Assembly: GCA_000697475.1 (NCBI GenBank)
Contig: JNEU01000215.1
Coordinates: 1 to 37,979 of the forward strand
Reading direction: 5' to 3'
Length of the DNA stretch: 37,979 nucleotides
Source: Lichtheimia corymbifera B2541
Lineage: Eukaryota > Mucoromycota > Mucoromycetes > Mucorales > Lichtheimiaceae
A program made the position numbers and the translations under genes. The notes under the pieces were generated by a model. The model searched no databases. It saw nothing but the letters and a program-made list of their open reading frames with translations, and was not told the origin of the DNA. Positions 8,350-18,404 of the stretch are shown in pieces (the stretch's first letter is position 1; each line of letters begins with the position of its first letter).

Positions 8350-9392
8350 ATGGTAATCATTCGAACTCTCGCATTTGGGTATTCTGGTGCGAGCAATAGC
8401 GCCAAAGCATCGTTGAACGCCATTTAGCTAACGGTAGTGTTTTTCTACGCGTTTCTTGTAGTCGAAAACCTCGAAAATGACCAGCCTGATCAACTACAGG
8501 CTACGGATTACGTTGTCGGATTCGCGTACATTGACGGGACAGATGCTGGCGTTTGACAAACATATGAATCTGGTGCTCGCCGATTGTGAGGAATTTCGCA
8601 AGATTAAGCCCAAGTCGAAAAAAGCAGAGCAAGATGAGCTTGAGCAGAAACGAACACTTGGCTTGGTTATCCTAAGAGGCGAGACGATTATCAGTATCTC
8701 TGTCGACGGTCCACCCCCACCACAAGCAAATGAATCCAAGTTGCGAGGACCTACAATGGCAGCCGGCATGGGTATTGGTAGAGTAAGTAATCCATGGGAT
8801 GGGATACATATATATACGAGGTATTCATTATGGTTGTCATTTATTAGCCTGCAGGTCGTGGCCTTCCTGCTGCTCCCCCTCCAGGTGCTCCAATGACTGG
8901 TTTGGCAGGACCTGTGAGAGGTGTTGGTGGTCCTTCTCCACAAGTAAGCATTGGATATGGGATATACAGGTTATGAATATGGAACCAACCGATGGCTCTT
9001 TAGATGATGCAACCTCGTCCTGGAGGTATTCAAGCACCTCCTGTTGCTTATGGTCGTCCACCTATGCCACCAGGTCAAGGTGTAAGTATATCAGATGTTG
9101 CTGATACTATAAAGACCAGCATAATAATGCTTCTATTCTTTAGTTCCGTCCACCACCAGGAATGCCACCACAAAACTTTAGACCACCACCTCCTGGGTTC
9201 CGTCCTCCACCTCCACCTGGCGGTACTCCACCACTTGGTTTCCGACCTGGCATGGTAAAGAACAGCATTATACAAGATTCTATCAACATTCAAATAACTC
9301 ATTTGCTTTTATTATAGCCACCTCCACCACCAGGTTATCCTCCTCAAGGTAGCCCTGGAGGATATGGTCGACCACCACCACCACCTCAGTAA
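8350..9392 (+). CDS. SMB1: snRNP core protein SmB/B'
   Basis: Exons: 8350-8352, 8462-8782, 8848-8943, 9004-9081, 9144-9254, 9318-9392; 227 aa. The protein has the Sm fold: Sm1 with [20 protein letters not shown] and Sm2 with [14 protein letters not shown], followed by a Pro/Gly-rich tail with repeated PPPG. It is a subunit of the heptameric Sm ring on U1, U2, U4 and U5 snRNAs. The first coding exon is only the ATG: ATG|GTAATC at 8350, a branch-like CTAAC near 8428, and acceptor TAG at 8459-8461. This adds SKTSK before the in-frame Met at 8477 and restores the SKM segment seen at the N terminus of SmB proteins. If that intron is wrong, translation starts at 8477 (222 aa). Confidence 0.92.
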
Positions 9393-9724
9393 ACTGAACA
9401 GCAACAGCAGTTGTACACCATCTCGAATTGATTGGGGTTCATATTCTCGATGCACACATATGATGACTTTTTGGTAAACATTGGATCAACACACAGACAC
9501 GATTAAAAAAGCTCTCAATAAACCGCTACATTTACAGTATCCACATAGCAATGTTGTTATACTTTTGATACATAAAAGTTGAATTTGAATTCATCTGTTT
9601 CAAAAGAGGTGGCTGGATGGTGGGTGGGTGGCTTTTATGAAAATTTTGTCAATGTCCGCTTGCAGTATTTCAAGAGAGGCTCGCCGACTTTGTTGATGGT
9701 TCTTCCTCTTTCGATTTATTAGCA
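9393..9724. other. SmB 3' UTR and uS17 promoter
   Basis: A compact spacer of 332 bp between two co-oriented genes. Apart from the AATAAA at 9517 nothing else is recognisable. Confidence 0.6.
9517..9522 (+). promoter_or_regulatory. poly(A) signal of SmB
   Basis: AATAAA 125 bp after the SmB stop codon. Confidence 0.5.
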
Positions 9725-10490
9725 ATGGATCACCAAGTATGTAACAATAACCCTTTTTATGATACCAGACGTTAGATTTTTAACCATAATCTTCTTCACT
9801 CTAGACCGAGAAGGCCTACCAGAAGCAACGCGGTATCTTCCAAAACTCCAAGAACGCCGCTAACAAGAAGCGCTGGTTCAAGGATGTTGGTAACGGCTTC
9901 AAGACCCCCAAGGCTGCCAAGTATGGCTCCTACATTGACAAGAAGTGCCCCTGGGTTGGTGAAGTCAACATCCAAGGCCGTATCTTGACTGGTGTTGTCA
10001 TCTCCACCAAGATGAAGCGCACCGTCATTGTTCGTCGCGACTACCTTCACTACGTCCCCAAGTACAACCGCTACGAAAAGCGTCACAAGAACATCCCCGC
10101 TCACTTGTCTCCTGCTTTCGATGACATTGCTGTTGCTGAGTAAGTACCATTTTCCTTTTTATATTTCACTGTGGCCCATTTCTTCCGCCACGCCTTGTCC
10201 TTGGATCAAAATTTTTTCAGAGTGACGGGGTGGAGTGGGTCTTTGTGGGGGTCTATGTATGCATTTGCCTATGCATAAGATGCCTTCACTTTTTTGTGGA
10301 CAGAGGTAGTTGGTAAGGTGGCGGCTTACCAAGCCTTTGACGTCCAATGCAATCATGCTGACCAAAAAAACTTTTTAGGGGTGACATCGTTACTGTTGGC
10401 CAGTGCCGTCCCCTTTCCAAGACCGTTCGTTTCAACGTCCTTAAGGTCCAAAAGGCTAAGGCTGCTTCCAAGCTCTTCGAAAAGTTCTAA
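9725..10490 (+). CDS. RPS11: 40S ribosomal protein uS17 (S11)
   Basis: Exons: 9725-9736, 9805-10139, 10379-10490; 152 aa, normal length for eukaryotic uS17. The body has [22 protein letters not shown] and the conserved [15 protein letters not shown] near the C terminus. Codons end strongly in C in exon 2, as expected for a very highly expressed gene. The first exon encodes only four residues (MDHQ), a common layout in fungal ribosomal protein genes. The second intron (239 nt) is three to four times the local norm, but I could not identify a snoRNA in it. Splicing is phase-consistent. Confidence 0.96.
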
Positions 10491-10505
10491 ATTGTTTAGC
10501 ATTTC

Positions 10506-10511
10506 AATAAA
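10506..10511 (+). promoter_or_regulatory. poly(A) signal of RPS11
   Basis: AATAAA starting 15 bp after the RPS11 stop. Confidence 0.55.
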
Positions 10512-11273
10512 CAATTGCTTATAAGAGCATTTAGTCGCATACGTATATGATAAGATTAGCTCCACGTGATATAGACTGTGATATATGTTCAGGGTTTTTA
10601 GACCAAGTTTATTAAAGGGGATAGTACGGTGTAGATAGATAGGTCATATGCATTGTAAAATGAGCATGCATAAGCAGGGAGAGAGAGTGTGTGTATGATG
10701 AAATGAGGGGTTGACCTTGATGTAGAACATGAGATCTCATTCGTTTAGCTTTTTAACAAACAGGGCAAGAAAAGGGGTTTGTGGAAGGTGAAAGCAAACA
10801 TCAAGTTGACTCTATGGTCCTCCAAGTACAGCGATTGGGGATGTAAATGACCACGTGCAACGTGCCAAATGTCCGTTACAGGAAGAGCAACAATTTTATC
10901 CAAAAGATGATTTTGTTGTTGACTAGCGGTGAAGCACAAAGGATGTAGGTCTAGTGAGCATAGTATAGGATGTTGCCATAGAGATGGTCGATGCGTTTGT
11001 ACATGTATAGTTGCGATAGTAATCATGCAAATGCAAACGTGGGGGATAGTCAGGTACAAAGGTGACGGATTGTATGTGATGGGTTCGGTTGCACAAGTAC
11101 CCATCTGGGCCGCGTGAGCGCGTGTTAGCAAAGTCCGATGGATGCAAAGCACCCAAGACAACAGCTCCTTTACTGAGAGAGAGCGACACTTTTTTCTCTT
11201 TTCTTCTTCTTCTTCTTCAAGTGGTTGTTATTTGATACACGTCATTTATTTTTCGCTTTCCTCTTACGCACGC

Positions 11274-11280
11274 TATAAAA
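11274..11280 (+). promoter_or_regulatory. putative TATA box of the Rrm4-like gene
   Basis: TATAAAA preceded by a pyrimidine-rich tract, 117 bp before the main ATG (11391) and 47 bp before the upstream ATG (11321). Confidence 0.5.
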
Positions 11281-11320
11281 CGGACATATATTATAAACCT
11301 GTTTTCACCAGGTAAACGCC

Positions 11321-11368
11321 ATGGCAAGCTCGATCGAGGAAGCGTGCCTGACAGCCTGGATCTGCTAG
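11321..11368 (+). promoter_or_regulatory. upstream ORF in the leader, overlapping a possible 5'-UTR intron
   Basis: The ATG at 11321 is in a good context (GCCATGG) and opens 15 codons ending in TAG at 11366-11368, 22 bp before the main ATG. The same stretch can be an intron: donor GTAAAC at 11312, CTGAC branch-like at about 11349, and acceptor TAG at 11366-11368, 57 nt in all, typical for this window. The uORF would be present only in unspliced leader. Confidence 0.45.
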
Positions 11369-11390
11369 TGTGATTCAATCAAGCACCACC

Positions 11391-14300
11391 ATGGCCGATA
11401 CTTGTTACACTCCCGTTGTGAGACTACCGAAAAGCAAAAACAGCTCCTCTTCAACCCAATCTATCAGCAACTGCCAAGATTCACAGGTGGACCCAAAGGA
11501 CATGATTGTATCTGAGACATTGAATTTCGATGGTCTTGCAGGTGCTATCAGTGAGATAGATTTACATAACCTCTTGCAAGCTTATCCACCCCTTGAGTAT
11601 GTGTACCCTGCAATATGAAATGAATAGTCAGCTAATGTTCATGTAGGGTTGTAATTCATCAGGATGGTGACAGTGGTTATCTACGATTCTCAGACGCCAA
11701 AACAGGTATGCAACCTTGTTATTGTCGATGATATTCATGTAATTTGACTTTTTCTATCCCCTTCTTTCCCCTGCATCGCATACACAAAAAGCGGATCGAG
11801 TATATTCGTTGTTCAATGGGTTCACCTTTCCCAACAATAGCAGCAAGTTGCAAATTCAAATATCAGGCGATGGTAGTAATAATGACCATGAGCCCAAGGG
11901 TCCTATTCTTGAAGTCAAAGGTCTTCCTAATGGGATCGACAATGATGGATTATATGATCTTTTCCGACCATTTGGGCCATTGAGTTTATGCAAGCCGATA
12001 GTGATAGGCAGGACTTTTCGAGGAACAGCATTTGTACAGTATTTCTTTCAAGCTCATTCGGACGAAGCACTAGATCACCTGGTAAGTTGTACAAGCTTTT
12101 TACCCAGCAGTAGCATCAACATAGCACCCAGCTGATCACCTGACAAATTCGATAGAATGGCAAGTCATTGGATGATGGTACCACACTGTAAGTTCCCTTC
12201 TTTTACTTTAAGGATTTGGAAGGGGGGGAAAGGGAGAAAATGTAGGAGAAGTAAGATAACCACGGGCATCGGGTATAGTGTGTGCGTGTAATGTACAATG
12301 CATTGGGATGATGAAGGGGTCAACACAGGAAGAGGAGGAGTCTACGGGTATATACGTATGTGCGTGCTTGTGGATGTGTGTGGGTGGGTGTGCGCGTGCG
12401 TGTGTGATATGAAAGGAGAGCACAAAAAGAGGTTGTCTCTATTTTTTCTTTAACTATCTTTCTTTTTTTCTGTAGCTCGGTTGCAGCGTTTATGCCATCC
12501 AAGATCCGTAACACCGACTATCAACAACAAGCAAGCAAGAATGTAAGTGTGAGTGATTGAGTGAGTGAGAGAGAGAAAGAGAAGAGAGAGAGAGAGAATA
12601 TATGTGTGTATGTGTGTATGTGTATGTGTGTGTGCTGTACAATAGCTTTGTTTACCAAACAAAGTTGCTTGCCCCATTGCAGCGCCGTCTCACTCACTTT
12701 TTTCTTTTTCTCTCTTGTGCATGTATCTCTGGTACTTCATGTTGCTGTCCCTCAAACAACAACAGTCTGCAGCCTCGCTTGCTCCTTCTTCTTCACTCGA
12801 CAAGTCAGAGTCCTATGTCGATTATATGAACCTGTACATCAAGAACCTGGAACCGCACATTGACAATGACGCTCTATTCCACATGTTCAGAAGATTTGGT
12901 CACATCGTCTCGGCGAGAGTCATGAGCAACCCTGTTACTGGCCAGTCAAAAGGTTATGGTTTCGTTAGCTACGACAAGCCCGAGGAAGCTTCTGCTGCTT
13001 TACATGAGATGAATGGAAAGATACCTCCCAGCTGTATGAAGCCATTGATGGTTGCCTTTCATGAACCCAAAAAACCTCGCCAAGAGAAGCATCAACAGCA
13101 ACAACAACATCATCAACAACAGCATCTTGGTACGTCTCCTATCCCAAACGCGTTACAACCAGTGCAGCATCAGCATCAGCATCAACCATTTATGAGCCCG
13201 ATTGGAGCACCGGTTCGTATTCCACCTCACCCAGCTGAATATGCGTCAAATGCCATGTCGTCAATGGCAGGTAGCACAGGCATCACTATGCCATATGACA
13301 ATCGCCATCCCTATGACATGACTACCACCGCTACTACTACAACGGCAAACAGTAAGTTATCATCTCATCGTTGCCCTGGAAATTGTTGGCATGGTTACTA
13401 ATATCATGCAGTCCCTTCCCAAATGAATGGCTTGGGTATTGATAGTGTGGATCAGATTGCTCTCAACATCAAGTCTATTGGTCAAAAGCGTCCATCCCCT
13501 CCTCAGCAGGTGCATCGTAAGGCAAGTAATGGGATGTGATGTGAAGGATACATGTCAAACATGATCTAATATACGCGCATCTTTTACAACAGTTTTCTGC
13601 AGCTGAGTCCAACTTTGGACAGCATCCCCTGCGTCTTTCTCCACCTTTCTCTACCTCGCCACTCTCTGGTGTGAGCAGCACGGGTCCTTCATTGGCTTCT
13701 TTAGCCTCGGGAATCAATGTACAGCCTCGTCCACCAAACATGCCAGCTCCACAACAACAGCAACCGGATTATAGAACAGCCAATGGTCGCCCAACTCTGA
13801 GACGTAAAGGCTCACTTGAGTCAGTCAGCTCTATCATGACAGAGTCAAGTGCCTCGGTGCAGCGTCAAAGATTAGTGGAGGCTGTCATGCGATGCGGTGA
13901 TTATGCCAAATCCGTCAATGATATTGTGGATATGCTGCTTACTCTGAAACGTAAGGAGCGTTCTCTTTGTTTGTTCAACCAAGACTTTTTACGTGAAAAG
14001 ATCGAGTTGGCGTTGATTGCACTGGAGACATTCAATGAAGAAGAGCAAGCTCAAGAAGAAGAAGGAAACGATTATGCTCAAAATGTGTAGGTGTTATCTT
14101 TTTTCAGGCGAACAAAAGCAAACAAATCACTAAAATAGAATTAGGCCTGGTGTCATGGATACTGATATGAGCCCTATCAAGACCCCGGCAATCCCCACTC
14201 GTGTTTCCAAAGCTATTCCCATTGTCGCTCCTCCTCCAGAATCACCAGCAACGAAAAAGCCAACCAATTCTTCATCATCACCACAACAACAACAGCAGCA

Positions 14301-14706
14301 GCCAACCACTACCACCCCACGAACGACAACTGCAACCAATGGTTCTTCTATTACAACTTCTAACAACAACACCACTACCACCAACACCACCAGTAATAAC
14401 AATGATGATACTGCAGATATTGAGGCCTTGTTGGCATCATTGGAAGGAAAACCTGTGCATGAGAAGAAACAACAACTAGGTGATCGCCTATTTCCTCTCG
14501 TCAAGGTAATGCATGATTATTCTAGCTTCTATCATTTGCAGTATTGACACCTTTTTTGTTGCTCATAGGCAACTGGTACCAAGCAAGCACCCAAGGTCAC
14601 CATTCGGCTGTTGGATAGCATTGATCTCCACGAGCTGGCTCATCTCATGTATGACAAGGATAAGTTAAAGGAACGTGTGGAAGTGGCCTTTGCGTCATTG
14701 AAGTGA
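11391..14706 (+). CDS. Rrm4-like RNA-binding protein: three RRMs and two MLLE domains
   Basis: Exons: 11391-11596, 11647-11705, 11792-12081, 12156-12187, 12476-12542, 12766-13351, 13412-13521, 13593-14086, 14145-14505, 14569-14706; 780 aa. RRM1 is divergent (about 45-115). RRM2 starts at GPILEVKGLP (about 125). RRM3 is canonical, with NLYIKNL (RNP2) and KGYGFVSY (RNP1), at about 239-318. A Q/H/P-rich linker follows. An MLLE-like domain (IVDMLLTLK) lies at about 538-600 and a clear MLLE/PABC domain at about 720-780 (LGDRLFPLV, then RLLDSIDL). This order and length resemble Ustilago Rrm4, which moves mRNAs on endosomes, with MLLE domains binding PAM2 adaptors. Intron 13522-13592 is GC-AG. Poly(A)-binding protein is less likely: it has four RRMs and one MLLE. 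The ATG has a strong context (ACCATGG). Confidence 0.8.
12188..12475 (+). other. long intron 4 of the Rrm4-like gene with GT-rich tract
   Basis: At 288 nt this is the longest intron I reconstruct. It contains a TGTGTGGGTGGGTGTGCGCG-type stretch near 12375-12400. The next intron (12543-12765, 223 nt) carries GAGA and TGTG microsatellites. Both end in good acceptors (CTGTAG, AACAG). Confidence 0.7.
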
Positions 14707-15123
14707 GCTTTCTCTATATATTCCCCCCATCAAATCTTTATATATCCTCTTTTTATTCTTCAATCTCTTTAGTAATCTACCATTGTTCCATTTCTCTCCC
14801 TCTCTCCTTTTGATATACTTGTAAACGCTTTTGGAGGCAAACAAGACAAGACACAATGTGCCCATTTTAGGTGCCCATTGAATCATATCTCATGTATTAT
14901 TTTTTGATGAGTTTTGGTGTATGTGAGGATGAATGATAGGGTACCCCCCGCATTGATACTTTGTAGCCATGGCAACATAAAAGGAGGACAATGAAGATTT
15001 TATTATTGAAATATGCAAGGAATACAAGAATATGCACGCTTAGATTGCAGCTTAATAGAACCAAGATGTGGGATCGTGTGTGTGTGTAACGAGCGTTAGG
15101 CTTTTCTTGTTTCTTTTCATGTA
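14707..15123. other. intergenic, no gene seen
   Basis: A spacer between two co-oriented genes with pyrimidine-rich 3' UTR sequence at 14710-14820. No ORF with recognisable content. Confidence 0.6.
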
Positions 15124-16470
15124 ATGGACGACGACGATAATACGACCGTTTTGCCTATCCAGTTCCAGCTGCTCTACAACTATGATATCAGCACTGAATA
15201 TGACAGCCTACGTAAACGCAAAACACATATGCATCCAGCATTGGCGTGTGAGCTTAATGGAGTACGCATCTATCGACTCATCGACTACAACTTGGAGCAG
15301 CATTACGTTTCGGCTGGGCAATTGTGGCGAGCATGTGGGTTGACAGTAACCGAAGGGCTCTTTCTCTTTGACCTTCGTGTCTCTGACTACGAGGTGGACT
15401 TTTTAATACCCCATTTTCCTTTTTGCGACGTGTGGGTTACGGTGACCAAGGCACGGCATATGGCAAGCATCCTCAACGTCGAAACTGAGCTAGAGCTCTT
15501 GTGCTTGGTAGATCACGATCCCATATTTTCATCCGACAATATCACCCGTGGAGAATTGGTTCACAACTGGAAAGTCGAAGCTATTCCTAATGCATTGTAT
15601 TCGACACGTGCACTCCTTGAAACGCCTGTGAATAGACCCATCGAATGCTTGACAGGGCAACGCAAGATCAGAACCCAGATCTCACGTAATCGACAACCTG
15701 GAATGGTGTGCAAGGATAGACTTGAGACTGGATTAGTGCGACTCGCCATAGCAGCGTATGAGGCATTTATATCATCATCTTATCAACATCACGAGGAATC
15801 ATCATCACATTCGATAACTGAAGATGGGATTACCACACAAGCAGATGCATTATGGGATGTCTTTCAAGGCCTATTATTCGATTTCCAGAATTTGACATTG
15901 CAAAAGCAGCAAGATGGACGTGTATTTCAAGACAGCATGATGATTGGGAACATGCCTCTTCGACGTGAATACCTGCGTCAAGGCAATGCATTACAACGTG
16001 TGTATGTGGCAGGCATGACTGAGAAACTATTCGCTGAATTACAACGACGGCCCTCCCCATCACCACCACCTCCTCCTCCACAACAATCACAACCACTACA
16101 ACCACCAACACCGACAGCAGCAGCAGCAGCAGCACATGTAACATCTCCACATGCATCGACACCAACACCTGCCGAGGAAAAGCATTATCAACAACATCCA
16201 ACAACTACTACTTCGTCCAATAGCCTGTTAAGTGATCCCCATATTATGTTGCATGATCGAATGGATACTCTTGAGCAAGAATTATATCGGATGAAACGGA
16301 AGGCTAAAAGACGAGCAGATGATCTTCAGCTTGAGATTCAAGAATTGCAGCATCAGGTGGTCACGCTTGAAACATGGAAAACGAGAAATGAACGATCAAG
16401 AAAGAGCGAGCGACTTTGGATCTTAATGGCCGCACTTTCGGTCATTGTTACTCTGTGGATCTTTGGCTAG
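15124..16470 (+). CDS. tail-anchored APSES/KilA-N domain protein, Bqt4-like
   Basis: Single exon, 448 aa. Residues about 35-135 resemble an APSES/KilA-N DNA-binding fold: RLIDYN, HYVSAGQLWRACGL, then VTVTKARHMASIL and a second short helix (the family signature is roughly a short strand, N/S-A-x-Q-x-L-R-A-x-G-L, and a later W-V-x-x-x-x-A). A Pro/Gln/Ala/Thr low-complexity region (about 305-370) follows, then a coiled coil (about 375-428, DTLEQELYRMKRK) and a C-terminal hydrophobic segment LWILMAALSVIVTLWIFG (about 431-448). A DNA-binding-like domain with a C-terminal anchor is the layout of fission yeast Bqt4, which ties telomeres to the inner nuclear membrane. The fold is inferred by eye; the tail anchor and coiled coil are seen directly. 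Confidence 0.7.
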   Translation: MDDDDNTTVLPIQFQLLYNYDISTEYDSLRKRKTHMHPALACELNGVRIYRLIDYNLEQHYVSAGQLWRACGLTVTEGLFLFDLRVSDYEVDFLIPHFPFCDVWVTVTKARHMASILNVETELELLCLVDHDPIFSSDNITRGELVHNWKVEAIPNALYSTRALLETPVNRPIECLTGQRKIRTQISRNRQPGMVCKDRLETGLVRLAIAAYEAFISSSYQHHEESSSHSITEDGITTQADALWDVFQGLLFDFQNLTLQKQQDGRVFQDSMMIGNMPLRREYLRQGNALQRVYVAGMTEKLFAELQRRPSPSPPPPPPQQSQPLQPPTPTAAAAAAHVTSPHASTPTPAEEKHYQQHPTTTTSSNSLLSDPHIMLHDRMDTLEQELYRMKRKAKRRADDLQLEIQELQHQVVTLETWKTRNERSRKSERLWILMAALSVIVTLWIFG

Positions 16471-16542
16471 CTTATGACACAGCAACCAATAGTCTGATAT
16501 GTACATATTCCATTTTTTATTTTTATAGTTGACTTTTATCCT

Positions 16543-16548
16543 AATAAA
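16543..16548 (+). promoter_or_regulatory. poly(A) signal of the Bqt4-like gene
   Basis: AATAAA two bases from the Prp31 stop on the opposite strand. Transcripts of the two convergent genes must therefore overlap at their 3' ends. Confidence 0.5.
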
Positions 16549-16549
16549 C

Positions 16550-18404
16550 CTATTTCCTGACAATTGAAAATGCACCATCACCAAAGTACTTTTCGTTCGC
16601 CTTTTTAACACGTTCAGCTGCTGCTGTGGGATCAACAAGTTCAATGCCTTGTACAGGGGTAAATGCAAGCGAAGAGGCCAAGCCAGAGGTGGTGCCAGCT
16701 GTATTGAGAGATCGTTGCTGCTGCTTGGGTGCCTTGACCTTGTTCCGAGGATCAGCAATCGAAGCACGAATCTTGCCCACTTGCTTGGTGGTCATACCAA
16801 GACCTTCTGTCTCATCACCATATTCCACCTCTTCCTCTGCTTCTCCAAACGCCATACGATTACGAGCAGCACGAAGTTCAGTCATGGCATAGGCTTCCTT
16901 TTGTCGTCGTACACTAAGAGAGAATCCTACATTAGCATACATGTTGTGTGATATATCAATAGATTCATCATCCGCTTACCGTTTACCACCACGTCGTTTC
17001 TTTGGTCCTTCATCAGGTACTGGCAAAGCCTTGATCACCTTGGTCGGTGGAGGCTCCTGTAGCTTCTCAATCTTTTGATCAATGTCGTTGCGGAACTTTT
17101 GACCAGCTTCACCTTTAATAAACAACATATGAGTATACACGATGACCACACAAATCATGTTTCTTACCACTGGGAGATGACTGAGATGCATCAATTCTTG
17201 CTGAAAGAGCACATTTTGCAGCGATGATCTTGGTAACCTTGCGTCTCAAATCAGCCGGCACCGATAAGACAAGAGGTGATGATATAATGTAACCCGTATT
17301 CCGCTCCATGCTTGCTCTCGAAAATCCAGTATTCGTCTTTTTAGTATTTCCCAAAACCTAATGTCGATAAAAGTTAATCCACAATCCCCATTGAAGCTTC
17401 ATTGATCCTGTACCTCGATATTGCATGCGGGAATCTTGCAAAATGCTGATAAACCACCAGCAGCTGTGAGTAATTTGGCAGCAGTTGAACTACCGACAAC
17501 ATTGGAAAGGTTGGGAGCAATCATTGTCATTCGAGATTCGACATAGTTGATGATCTAAAAAGAAAACATCAGCATGATACGCTTGAGAGATAGAGAGAGA
17601 GTCGACCTACTGTTCTTTTTGCATTATCCAATTCGAATGCCACATCACAGGCTTCTTCAGTCACTTTCCATTCCTCAGGTGATAGTTCCTTTCCATTGCT
17701 GGTTGTTGCTGTCACTGTAACAACCATCACTGTTGCTGATGGTAAGATCGAACGTAAATCAACCTTGGTGAGATCTTTTTCATTGCCGATTGCCTTGACT
17801 GTGCGGGCATAATCCATGGGGTTCAATATAAGAGACTCCAATTCAGGGAATCGTGGTGCATAGTGATCTCGAATAAACTATATATATATGTAGATACAGG
17901 GTTAATCGCCCATCCTGTAATACACACACATACATGCACTTGCCTTGTGAACCGCTTGAATCTCTCCATCAATATCAGCTGTCATACTGTTGGCGTTGAC
18001 AATCAGTTGGTATTCTTCGTCTTCTTCAGTAGGTGCGTTGTTGAGATCCGTTGCAGTGCGATCACGCGATTTAAAGTGTTCTATACGCTATAATAGCAAG
18101 ACGTCAACTCATTAGGTATACAAGTATAAAACTGTTAGCGATTGCCTTTACTCACCTCCAGAATGTCTTTTGTTTGCTTGCTTTGAAGGAATTTGGTGAC
18201 CTTGTGGACATTGTCTTGGTGACCAGAGGAAGGTGAAGCATCGTTGGTTGATCGATCGGTGTCTTTTGTTGCTTCACCATCTTCATTTATATCCATAGCG
18301 TCTTGGTCCTGACTTTGTTCATTTTGGCGGTCGTCATCGCTGTGAACGGATTGCTCGTCTGAAAAGTCGAGATCAGCTGCAAGTTCGTCTGCTAGGGAAG
18401 ACAT
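16550..18404 (-). CDS. PRP31: U4/U6 snRNP splicing factor Prp31
   Basis: Minus-strand exons: 18156-18404, 17944-18087, 17611-17877, 17414-17554, 17168-17357, 16980-17112, 16550-16913; 495 aa, the usual length. The N terminus MSSLADEL matches the family start. The Nop domain is clear: FPELESLI, the [11 protein letters not shown] helix, [38 protein letters not shown], then TGYIISS and [20 protein letters not shown] segment and a C-terminal [10 protein letters not shown] also match. Prp31 bridges U4 snRNA/15.5K and U5 in the tri-snRNP. Intron 17878-17943 is GC-AG, fixed by the conserved joint HK|FIRD. An in-frame ATG at 18494 would add 30 residues, but the family start favours 18404. Confidence 0.95.

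Larger units (their letters stand above)
10491..11311. other. intergenic, RPS11 3' UTR and promoter of the Rrm4-like gene
   Basis: About 820 bp with short GA/GT runs near 10680 and a TCT-rich stretch at 11197-11217, the latter about 60 bp before a TATA box. No supportable ORF or RNA gene. One ATGATGA lacks a partner CTGA box, so no C/D snoRNA is called. Confidence 0.55.

Noticed and set aside
8477..8896. SmB start at the ATG 8477 and frame running on to 8896
   Set aside because: The frame passes through the GTAAGT donor at 8783. Conserved residues before 8477 are restored by the upstream ATG exon, so 8477 is treated as an internal Met.
10140..10378. snoRNA in the uS17 intron
   Set aside because: No paired C/D boxes and no convincing H and ACA boxes; only a 6-bp hairpin.
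10694..10760. C/D snoRNA suggested by ATGATGA
   Set aside because: No CTGA D box at a usable distance and no terminal stem.
12545..12640. GA/TG repeats as a regulatory array or CRISPR-like structure
   Set aside because: They are simple dinucleotide microsatellites inside an intron.
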